In this document: positions 26,168 through 32,275 of the stretch, piece after piece | Numbering within the stretch: the stretch's first letter is position 1 | How the letters are laid out: each line of letters opens with the position of its first letter | Origin: Paracoccaceae bacterium | GTDB taxonomy: Bacteria > Pseudomonadota > Alphaproteobacteria > Rhodobacterales > Rhodobacteraceae | Assembly: GCA_947371955.1 (NCBI GenBank) | Contig: CANBRQ010000026.1 | Coordinates: forward strand, 1-32,275 | Direction: 5' to 3' | Length of the DNA: 32,275 nt | Notes under the pieces: generated by a model | Seen by the model: the letters and a program-made list of their open reading frames with translations, nothing else | Told to the model about the DNA's origin: nothing | The model's database searches: none | Program-made: the position numbers and the translations under genes

Positions 26168-27124
26168 ATGACCAAGTATCTGGCCTCGGTGGCGCTCATC
26201 GGTCTGATGGCCGGATCGGTGCAGGCGGGCGAAATCAAGCTCGGGATGACGACTTGGGTCGGCTACGGCGAGATCTTCCTCGCCAAAGAGCTGGGCTATT
26301 TCAGTGACTTGGGCCTGACCGTCGATCCGCAGATCATCGAGGAAGGCTCGCTGACCATGGCCGCGGTCGCGTCCGGTGAGTTGCAGGGCACCGCCGCCAC
26401 GATCGACGAGATCATGAAGTACCGCACGCCCGAGATGTGCTTCAAGGCCGTCTATGCGCTGGATGACAGCCACGGCGGCGATGGCATTCTGGCGGGCACG
26501 GATGTGAAGTCGATTGCCGATCTGAAGGGCAAGGATGTGGCGATGAACGAGGGTTCGGTCAGCCAGTTCTGGTTCAATATTCTGTTGAAACAGAATGGGT
26601 TGACCGAAAAGGACGTCAACATCGTCAACATGACCGCCGACGACGCCGCCGCCGCTTTCATGGCGGGCCAAGTGCCGGTTGCAGTGACTTGGGAGCCGCA
26701 TCTGACGCTCGCCAAGGATCAGCATATCGGTCAGGTGCTGATTTCCTCAGACAAGACCCCAGGCCTGATCGTGGACGTGATCGCGCTGCGCTGCGACACG
26801 GTCAAGGACCATCCAGAAGACGTGAAGGCGCTGGTGGCAGGTCTTGAAAAGGCGCATGAATACCTGCTGGCCAATCAGGAAAAAGCCTATGAAATCATGG
26901 CGAAAGGCGTCGGCGGCTGGCTTTCGGACCCGAAGGATTTCGCAGCCTCCGCCGCTGGCGTTCAGTTCTACGGCAAGGACCGCAACGCCGAATTCTTCAA
27001 GGACGGTGCCACAGGCGAATCCGGCAAACTGGTGACCTTGGGCGGCGAGATCTGGGGTGGTCTGGGCAAGCTGCACATGGATGTGAAATACGACGATCTG
27101 GTCGACACCTCCTTCCTGCAATGA
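26168..27124 (+). CDS. NMT1/SsuA-type ABC transporter substrate-binding protein
   Basis: A 318-residue exported protein with signal peptide MTKYLASVALIGLMAGSVQA, started at the ATG at 26168 because AGGGAG (26156-26161) lies six bases before it. The mature part begins EIKLGMTTWVGYGEIFLAKELGYF, the family hallmark, and continues with EEGSLTMAAVASGELQGTAATIDE and VNMTADDAAAAFMAGQVPVAVTWEP. Relatives bind sulfonates (SsuA, TauA), pyrimidine precursors of thiamine (ThiY) or other small organics. The ligand cannot be stated. It is first gene of an operon with permease, ATPase and a glycosidase-like protein. Confidence 0.88.
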   Translation: MTKYLASVALIGLMAGSVQAGEIKLGMTTWVGYGEIFLAKELGYFSDLGLTVDPQIIEEGSLTMAAVASGELQGTAATIDEIMKYRTPEMCFKAVYALDDSHGGDGILAGTDVKSIADLKGKDVAMNEGSVSQFWFNILLKQNGLTEKDVNIVNMTADDAAAAFMAGQVPVAVTWEPHLTLAKDQHIGQVLISSDKTPGLIVDVIALRCDTVKDHPEDVKALVAGLEKAHEYLLANQEKAYEIMAKGVGGWLSDPKDFAASAAGVQFYGKDRNAEFFKDGATGESGKLVTLGGEIWGGLGKLHMDVKYDDLVDTSFLQ

Positions 27125-27132
27125 CATCGGAC

Positions 27133-27149
27133 CGGGGCTAACAGCCCCG
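27133..27149 (+). terminator. Attenuator-like hairpin between binding protein and permease genes
   Basis: CGGGGCT (27133-27139) and AGCCCCG (27143-27149) make a perfect 7 bp stem with a three-base loop, followed by ATTCTTT. Such hairpins behind binding-protein genes reduce read-through or protect the upstream message, giving more binding protein than permease. This role is inferred. Confidence 0.55.
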
Positions 27150-27173
27150 ATTCTTTCACACAAGGTTCCCCAA

Positions 27174-27974
27174 GTGTCTGATAAATCCGCTTTTTCTGCG
27201 GCCCTCGTCCCGTATCGTCCGATTTCTGCGGGACTGTCGGTGACCTTGGGCGTGCTGGTCTGGGCCTTGGTTCTGGGTGGCTGGATGTATTTGGCCAACG
27301 GCAACCATGTGCCCGCCATGTTCCTGCCTGATCCTGGCAAGGTGCTGGCCACCGCTGGCAAACTGGCAATGGACGGCTCGTTGTGGAGCAACACGATCGC
27401 CTCGGCTCAGGTAGTACTGATTGGGTTTGTGGTATCCTCGGTCGTGGCGGTTCCCTTGGGGCTTTACATGGGCACCTACAGGGCGGTGCAGGCGGCGCTG
27501 GACCCTTTGGTGAACTTTATCAGGTACTTGCCGGTGACCTCTTTCGTGCCGCTGTTCATCCTGTGGATCGGGATTGGTCTGGAGGAGCGGGTCGCCGTGA
27601 TCGTCTTCGGCACCTTCTTCCAGCAGTTGGTCATGATCGCCGATGCCGCGCGATCCGTGCCCCGAGACCTTGTGAACGCCGCCTATACCCTTGGCACCAA
27701 ACGGTCGACGACCGTGCGGCACATCGTCTTCCCCTCCACCCTTCCGGCGGTGCTGGATGTGCTGCGGGTGACGGTGGGCTGGGCCTGGACCTATCTGGTG
27801 GTGGCCGAACTCGTCGCCGCGAAATCCGGCCTTGGCTACATGAGCCTGAAGGCCATGCGCGGCTTTCAGGTCGATATCATTTTCCTCGCCATCGCCATGA
27901 TCGGCATTCTGGGGCTGATCACGGATCAGGGCTTCCGGTTGCTGCGCCGGGTGATTGCCCCTTGGGCCATCTGA
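27174..27974 (+). CDS. ABC transporter permease (SsuC/TauC type)
   Basis: A 266-residue inner-membrane protein with about six hydrophobic segments, starting with GTG after CAAGGTTCCCCAA. The cytoplasmic EAA-type loop, which docks on the ATPase, reads NAAYTLGTKRSTTVRHIVFP and is followed by STLPAVLDVLRV. This is the BPD type 1 permease pattern found in taurine, sulfonate, nitrate and pyrimidine transporters. It presumably works as a homodimer because it is the only permease in the operon. The ATPase starts two bases after its stop codon frame ends. Confidence 0.9.
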   Translation: MSDKSAFSAALVPYRPISAGLSVTLGVLVWALVLGGWMYLANGNHVPAMFLPDPGKVLATAGKLAMDGSLWSNTIASAQVVLIGFVVSSVVAVPLGLYMGTYRAVQAALDPLVNFIRYLPVTSFVPLFILWIGIGLEERVAVIVFGTFFQQLVMIADAARSVPRDLVNAAYTLGTKRSTTVRHIVFPSTLPAVLDVLRVTVGWAWTYLVVAELVAAKSGLGYMSLKAMRGFQVDIIFLAIAMIGILGLITDQGFRLLRRVIAPWAI

Positions 27975-27975
27975 C

Positions 27976-28752
27976 ATGACCTCCTCCGCCGATATCACCA
28001 TCTCCGACGTGTCCTTGCGCTATGGCAAAGGGGCCAAGACCGTGCTGGCGCTGGACGGCATATCCTTGGACGTCAAGCCCAACGAATTCGCCGTCATCGT
28101 CGGGCCTTCCGGTTGCGGCAAGTCGAGCCTTCTGTACCTGATCGCCGGGCTGGAGGATCTGACCGGAGGCCGCATCACCGTCGGTGGCCAAGGCATTGAA
28201 GGACCGGGGCCGGATCGGGGGATGGTGTTTCAAAGCTATACCTTGTTCCCGTGGCTGACTGTGGCGCAGAATGTGGAATATGGCCCGCGTCGGCGCGGGT
28301 TGGGGGAGGCCGAGCGCAAGGCACTGGTCGATCACTATCTGGAGGAGGTCGGCCTTGCCTCCTTTCGCAACCACTACCCCGCGCAACTGTCTGGCGGCAT
28401 GAAGCAGCGCGTTGCGATTGCCCGGGCTTTGGCCAATGACCCGGCGGTTCTGCTGATGGACGAGCCCTTCGGCGCTTTGGACAGCCAGACCCGCCACACC
28501 ATGCAGCGGCTTTTGCTGCGGGTCTGGGATCACAGCCACAAGACGGTTCTGTTTGTCACGCATGACATCGAGGAAGCCATCCTTCTGGCCGACCGCGTCT
28601 TCGTCATGTCAGGCAGACCGGGGCAAATCCGCAAGGTCCTGACCGTGGATTTCCCAAGGCCAAGGGTCGGAGATATCGTGCTGGACCCCGCCTTCATCGC
28701 CATGAAGCGCGAGATCATGGGCCTTCTGCGCAGCGAAGACGACGATCACTGA
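27976..28752 (+). CDS. ABC transporter ATP-binding protein (SsuB/TauB type)
   Basis: A 258-residue ATPase started at the ATG at 27976, one base after the permease stop. It has Walker A GPSGCGKSS (about residues 44-52), the Q-loop in VFQSYTLFPWLTV, signature LSGGMKQRVAIARAL, Walker B VLLMDEPFGALD and the H-loop VTHDIEEA. The combination YTLFPWLTVAQNVEYG is characteristic for the nitrate/sulfonate/taurine class. The C-terminal tail RSEDDDH is acidic. Confidence 0.92.
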   Translation: MTSSADITISDVSLRYGKGAKTVLALDGISLDVKPNEFAVIVGPSGCGKSSLLYLIAGLEDLTGGRITVGGQGIEGPGPDRGMVFQSYTLFPWLTVAQNVEYGPRRRGLGEAERKALVDHYLEEVGLASFRNHYPAQLSGGMKQRVAIARALANDPAVLLMDEPFGALDSQTRHTMQRLLLRVWDHSHKTVLFVTHDIEEAILLADRVFVMSGRPGQIRKVLTVDFPRPRVGDIVLDPAFIAMKREIMGLLRSEDDDH

Positions 28753-28805
28753 GCTGGACAGGTGTATGAACCCGTCCTAGCCTTCCTCCAAAATGGGAGG
28801 CGAAG

Positions 28806-30431
28806 ATGTCATTCACCCTGTCAGGAACCGTGATCGTCAGCGGCACCAAGGCGCATCCCCACGCCTTCCGCCGGCTGAAAGAGGCCCTCCCGGGCATCGA
28901 CTGGCAAGAAGGCGGGGCCTTAGACCGGCCTGCCGTGATCCTGAAAACCGGTGACAGGCCCGAGGGCAGCTTCCGCATCACGGCTTCTGCCCCCGTCGTC
29001 ACGGTGGAAGGCGGTCCGTTCTCTGGCGTGATCTTCGGCGTGGAAGAGTTGATTGCCAAGGCCGAGAATCCCTCTCGCCTGACCGTGACCGAGACGGACC
29101 AGACCCCCGGCCTGACCTACCGCACTTTCTGGACATGGGATCATTCGACCAACTGGGAACTCTCCCAAATCGGCCAGCAGGAAATCGGTGTCTTCAACCC
29201 CTATGGCAAACCGCCCTCGGGCTTCCTGCGCGACTACAAACGCTGCGTGGATTTCTGCAGCCGCAACAAGATCGCTGCGATCGTGATCTATGGCTTCCTG
29301 CGCGATCCGCATGGCGGGGTGGAGGCGGCTCGGGAACTTTGCCGCTACGCCACAGAACGCGGCGTGCGCATCCTTCCAGGCATCGCGATAGGCTCCTATG
29401 GCGGGGTCTATTGGGAAGGTGCCAGCAGGTACAACCTCGCCACTTGGCTGCGCCAAAACCCGCAGCACGCGGCGACGCTGGAGAAGGGCGTGGGCTTCCA
29501 GATCGCCGATCTGGCGTTTCCTTTGAACTTCCCGAAGTCGGACTACACCCTGTCGGCCTGCCCCTCCGCCCCGGAAACCATGGCGTGGATGGAGGAGGGC
29601 GTGGCCTGGCTGACCGAGACTTTCGACATCGGCGGCATCAACATCGAGGCAGGGGACTATGGCGTCTGCGGCTGTGCCCGTTGCGTGGCGCGGCGCGACA
29701 ATGAGCGGGAGGCTGCACGTAGGCGCGAGGTGCACGGCGACTATTGGTCCCACACCGACATGGCAGACAACTTCCCAAGGCTGTACCGCACCGCCAAGGC
29801 GATCAAGCCGGACCTGTGGATTTATTCAGAAATCCAGTGGGATAACCTGTTGGACCCCGTGGCCCACGAGGCGCAGCGGCGCCTCCCAAAGGGCGGCATC
29901 TACCAGCACACCACCAACCGCAGCTATTGGGGTCGCATCCAGCAAGGGCTGACTCGTGGGTATGTCGAAAGCCTGCCGACCCAGCCCAATGTCCTGCGCT
30001 GCCAGTTCGCCTGCCAGTGGAACGGCGATGAGCGGTCAGAGCGCTATGCCCTCAACGCCCGCGTCTTTGGCGAAATGGCGCGGGTTTGTGACCGGACGGG
30101 GATGAACGGCCTGACGATCTGGGGCGAACCCTCGCCGTATCACGCGACGGTGGAACTGTCCTACCTCGCCTTCGCCCGCTTCAGCTGGAACCCAAGCCTG
30201 AGCTTCGAGGACTTCGTCGAACAGGACGCCGCATCCCGGTTGGGCGGGTTGGAGGCGGCGCAGCGCTTCATTGCGATTGCCGAAGAGCTTGACGCCGCAC
30301 AGACCCTGCCAACCGACCGTTTGGAAACCTTGCGGCAAGCCGCGGCAGAGCACCGCGCCGGTGGCGAGATCGGCCGTCGCTGGCTGAGCCTTGAAGACCA
30401 GATCACCCGCAGGCTTTACATGGGGGCCTAG
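28806..30431 (+). CDS. Putative cytosolic glycoside-hydrolase-like protein (GH20/GH67-type architecture)
   Basis: A 541-residue protein without signal peptide. Residues 1-95 look like the small alpha/beta domain found before the catalytic barrel in hexosaminidases and alpha-glucuronidases (ending VEGGPFSGVIFGVEELIAKA). The rest resembles a TIM barrel: TYRTFWTWDHSTNW, CSRNKIAAIVIYGFLRDPHG, GVRILPGIAIGSYGG, INIEAGDYG. Acidic residues Glu281 and Asp284 are candidate catalysts. A Cys288-x-Cys-x-x-Cys293 cluster (CGCARC) is present, as in some DUF4838-type relatives. GGGAGG precedes the ATG. Being encoded behind an NMT1-type transporter, it may act on the imported compound. Family assignment is tentative and activity unproven. 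Confidence 0.55.
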   Translation: MSFTLSGTVIVSGTKAHPHAFRRLKEALPGIDWQEGGALDRPAVILKTGDRPEGSFRITASAPVVTVEGGPFSGVIFGVEELIAKAENPSRLTVTETDQTPGLTYRTFWTWDHSTNWELSQIGQQEIGVFNPYGKPPSGFLRDYKRCVDFCSRNKIAAIVIYGFLRDPHGGVEAARELCRYATERGVRILPGIAIGSYGGVYWEGASRYNLATWLRQNPQHAATLEKGVGFQIADLAFPLNFPKSDYTLSACPSAPETMAWMEEGVAWLTETFDIGGINIEAGDYGVCGCARCVARRDNEREAARRREVHGDYWSHTDMADNFPRLYRTAKAIKPDLWIYSEIQWDNLLDPVAHEAQRRLPKGGIYQHTTNRSYWGRIQQGLTRGYVESLPTQPNVLRCQFACQWNGDERSERYALNARVFGEMARVCDRTGMNGLTIWGEPSPYHATVELSYLAFARFSWNPSLSFEDFVEQDAASRLGGLEAAQRFIAIAEELDAAQTLPTDRLETLRQAAAEHRAGGEIGRRWLSLEDQITRRLYMGA

Positions 30432-31354
30432 ACGGTGGGCCGCAAAGCCTCGGCCACGGCGAGGTCTGCCATGGCCAATGCGGCCTCGCGTGTTTTAGCG
30501 GCGGCGATGAAGCGGCCATTGTGGCAGAAGCTGGCACCCGGAATACCAGAGGCGGCTTCAAGGTCAGCCCCAGTCAGACCGGCCCATGTGGCGGGCAGGT
30601 CGGCGCGCAAGACGAAGCCGTCTTCGGCGCGGCGGATGCCCGTCACGCACCAGTCCTTGTCCCGGGGATGCACGACGAACAGCAGGTGATCCGCACCGGC
30701 CTTCACGATGGCGGGGCGGAAGGGCATGCCCATCGGCAGTTCCAGCACCCGGCCCGCCCCCGCCGCCACGATGGCTTCTGCCACCACGCCCTCGGCCCGC
30801 AGCTTGGCGGCACTGCGGGAGACACGCGCCTCGACAAAGGCCCGCGCGATGGTCACGGCGCCGTGGAAGGCGCGGGTTTCGGCCTCGGGATCGGTCTCGT
30901 CAAAGTCAGGTTTCAGCATTTCCAGCAGGCCGGGCAGAGTCATGCCGGCCAAGGGGCCAGCGACAGACAGGCTGACGGTGCCGTTGTCCACCTGATCGAC
31001 CGGAAGCACGAAACTGGCATCGAACGAAGCCCATATCGCGTCAACCCGCGCCTCGGGTACGGCCATCGCGGCCAGATAGGCGCGACCGAAGTGCTGCCAG
31101 ATCAACCCGAAGGAACTGAGCGGCTGGCCATCCGCCCGCAAAGGTGCGCCGCGCTGGTGGTGGTCGAAAATCTGTGCCTCGGCATCATACTTGCCACCCA
31201 CGTCATAGATGATCCGGTCCGGCGCGGGGCTGATCCACTCTGCCGCACGGCTGCGCATCAGTTGCGCCTCCGGGTAAAGCCGCGTCAGGATGACCGAGGA
31301 CATCACCTCATCCGCATGAAACCCGCCGGAATGGGTGACGAGGTATTTCACCAT
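30428..31354 (-). CDS. MYG1/UPF0160 family protein (DHH-type hydrolase)
   Basis: A 308-residue protein of the MYG1 family, related to DHH phosphoesterases; eukaryotic MYG1 acts as an RNA exonuclease, bacterial members are poorly studied. Motifs are THSGGFHADEVMSSV near the N-terminus and IYDVGGKYDAEAQIFDHHQRG, which supply the metal-binding histidines and aspartates. The C-terminal CVTGIRRAEDGF and ATWAGLTGADLEAASG are also typical. The ATG at 31354 overlaps the preceding stop (TGATG); a GTG one codon upstream is less likely. Its stop codon shares a CTAG with that of the convergent glycosidase-like gene. Confidence 0.9.
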   Translation of the reverse strand: MVKYLVTHSGGFHADEVMSSVILTRLYPEAQLMRSRAAEWISPAPDRIIYDVGGKYDAEAQIFDHHQRGAPLRADGQPLSSFGLIWQHFGRAYLAAMAVPEARVDAIWASFDASFVLPVDQVDNGTVSLSVAGPLAGMTLPGLLEMLKPDFDETDPEAETRAFHGAVTIARAFVEARVSRSAAKLRAEGVVAEAIVAAGAGRVLELPMGMPFRPAIVKAGADHLLFVVHPRDKDWCVTGIRRAEDGFVLRADLPATWAGLTGADLEAASGIPGASFCHNGRFIAAAKTREAALAMADLAVAEALRPTV

Positions 31355-31572
31355 CACGCAGCCTTCCCCATGCGCGTGGTGAAGAGGGTCTGCCAGCCCG
31401 CCACGACCTCTTCCGACAGGAACAGCAGGCCCGCCACATCCTCGACCGACAACCCGTCGGACAGCAGAAGCAGGGCATTGGCCATCCGGGCCTGCACGAC
31501 GTCAGAGGATTTGCTTTGCAGGGCCTTCAGCAGCATGGCGTGATCGTCGGCGGAAAGAAGCATTTGGGTCAT
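31354..31572 (-). CDS. Small helix-turn-helix protein
   Basis: A 72-residue protein from the ATG at 31572 (MTQMLLSADDHAMLLKAL); an extension of 20 residues upstream is open but unlikely. The region ARMANALLLLSDGLSVEDVAGLLFLSEEVVAGWQTLF is a helix-turn-helix similar to that at the N-terminus of IS630-type transposases and sigma-factor-like repressors. It overlaps the MYG1 gene by one stop/start base set (TGATG), so both are translated together. It may be a small DNA-binding regulator, possibly descended from a transposase domain; no catalytic transposase part follows. Confidence 0.7.
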   Translation of the reverse strand: MTQMLLSADDHAMLLKALQSKSSDVVQARMANALLLLSDGLSVEDVAGLLFLSEEVVAGWQTLFTTRMGKAA

Positions 31573-31712
31573 CGTCTTTGTGATCTGGGTGAAGCGAGGG
31601 GTGCGCTTGCCACAAAGCGGCGACGGCGGCAACCACTGCCTTGGTCCAAGCCGGGTGCCGCACAGGAACCCGCCGACACGCCCTGAACGGGTCCGATCCG
31701 GGTTTGGGGCCC

Positions 31713-31740
31713 TTGTCGCCAGCGCTCCAGCGGGTACAAT
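31713..31740 (+). promoter_or_regulatory. Probable sigma-70 promoter for the zinc-finger gene
   Basis: TTGTCG (31713-31718) and TACAAT (31735-31740) are separated by 16 bases, matching housekeeping -35 and -10 elements at 4 of 6 and 5 of 6 positions. The start codon lies about 30 bases further on, with GGAG in between. Confidence 0.5.
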
Positions 31741-31769
31741 GCCTTCGACCCTTGACCCCGGAGACCGCC

Positions 31770-31955
31770 ATGCCCGCAGCCCCTCAGCAAACCGAACTGG
31801 TGACCTCCTGGAAGGTCGCCTGTGATGGCGGCGTGGGTGCGCTTGGGCATCCCCGGGTCTGGCTGACCATCCCGGAGGACACCGGCTTTGTCGAATGCGG
31901 CTATTGCGACAAGAGGTTCGAGATCGACCGAGAGCACGCCCACAGCGACCACTGA
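31770..31955 (+). CDS. Small CHCC zinc-finger protein
   Basis: A 61-residue protein of the zf-CHCC type, related to the zinc-finger part of the mitochondrial complex I subunit NDUFS6. The zinc ligands are visible: Cys18 (WKVACDGG), His27 ([13 protein letters not shown]), Cys43 and Cys46 ([12 protein letters not shown]). The ATG is preceded by GGAG eight bases upstream. In alphaproteobacteria such proteins occur as free short genes; a role in respiratory complex I assembly is likely by homology but not shown here. It is convergent with the acetyltransferase gene, with three bases between the stops. Confidence 0.9.
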   Translation: MPAAPQQTELVTSWKVACDGGVGALGHPRVWLTIPEDTGFVECGYCDKRFEIDREHAHSDH

Positions 31956-31958
31956 CCT

Positions 31959-32275
31959 TTAGGCCAGTTCAACCTTGAACCTTGGCCCGTACTGGACCTC
32001 TTGCAGACCCATGTCGCGATAGGCCGTCTGGGCTCCAAGATTTTCGCGGTAGGTGCCGATCATCAGAACCTCGGCCTCTGCATCGCGGCTGATCTGCCGA
32101 GCGGCAGCAATCATCGCGCGGCCAAGCCCCGCCCGCCGCCGCCATTCCATGATGAACAGATGTTCGATTTCATGCCGCACCCCGCCCGTCACCAGATTGG
32201 GGCGCGCGACGATCATCGCATAGCCCACCAGCCCTTCTTCCTCGGCCACGACCAGAATGCTGGCCTGCCGTTTCA
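31959..32275 (-). CDS. GNAT-family N-acetyltransferase (5' end outside window)
   Basis: The C-terminal 105 residues or so of a GNAT acetyltransferase, which transfers an acetyl group from acetyl-CoA to an amine. The reading frame stays open to the last base, so the true start lies beyond the window; a GTG at 32249 is only an internal codon. Seen are the beta-4 region VRHEIEHLFIMEWRRR and the acetyl-CoA binding motif RRAGLGRAMIAAA, then ENLGAQTAYRDMGLQEV, the common GNAT C-terminal pattern. The acceptor cannot be named. Confidence 0.85.
   Translation of the reverse strand, partial: KRQASILVVAEEEGLVGYAMIVARPNLVTGGVRHEIEHLFIMEWRRRAGLGRAMIAAARQISRDAEAEVLMIGTYRENLGAQTAYRDMGLQEVQYGPRFKVELA

Noticed and set aside
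31502-31952. Minus-strand frames opposite the CHCC zinc-finger gene and its promoter region
   Set aside because: The short plus-strand gene has a ribosome binding site, a promoter and all four zinc ligands; the antisense products have no recognisable pattern.

Overview
The window looks like a chromosomal segment of an alphaproteobacterium of the Rhodobacteraceae/Paracoccaceae type. The DNA is GC-rich with strong GC bias at third codon positions. It carries a dnaK-dnaJ-radC block, a DUF6880 protein, a small CHCC zinc-finger protein and several dense catabolic/ABC-transport operons, all common in that group. This placement rests on protein resemblance and context, not on a marker-gene search. 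Nearly all of the window is coding; no rRNA, tRNA, CRISPR array, IS element or phage gene was seen.

Layout. (1) 119-4326, plus strand: dnaK, dnaJ, then, after an unusual array of alternating hairpins and a clear terminator, radC. (2) 4304-6771, minus: a two-gene unit of a membrane-anchored unknown protein and a periplasmic substrate-binding/OmpA fusion. (3) 6971-8401, plus: DUF6880 protein. (4) 8398-15700 and on to 16948: a divergent catabolic cluster. On the minus strand livG-livF-livH-livM-FAD oxidoreductase are joined by four consecutive 4-base overlaps. On the plus strand a GntR regulator, a DUF3830 protein, a TIGR04076-like protein and an aldo/keto reductase overlap in the same way and are followed by the matching periplasmic binding protein. 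A double TGATCACA-type operator lies between the two arms. (5) 17153-18976: a membrane hybrid histidine kinase; 18989-19765, minus: a hydroxypyruvate-isomerase-like enzyme. (6) 19839-22875, minus: an arsenate-resistance operon of the arseno-phosphoglycerate type (ArsR-ArsC fusion, GAPDH, ArsJ exporter). Its promoter carries a Pho-box-like element next to a perfect inverted repeat. (7) 22930-25038, minus: an SDR dehydrogenase and a HisD-family dehydrogenase with changed metal-ligand positions. (8) 25122-25778: an A/T-richer gene for a secreted orphan protein, then about 390 bases of non-coding DNA full of palindromes. (9) 26168-30431, plus: an NMT1/SsuABC-type ABC transporter and a cytosolic glycosidase-like protein. 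(10) 30428-32275: MYG1-family hydrolase, a small helix-turn-helix protein, a CHCC zinc-finger protein and the 3' part of a GNAT acetyltransferase cut by the window end.

The most interesting points are: dual phosphate/arsenic control inferred for the ars operon; the ArsR-ArsC fusion with a cysteine-free DNA-binding half and a strong internal start site; the GntR-controlled uptake/catabolic cluster of unknown substrate; the transporter plus glycosidase-like operon behind a palindrome-rich leader; and the HisD paralogue with a paired ligand swap.
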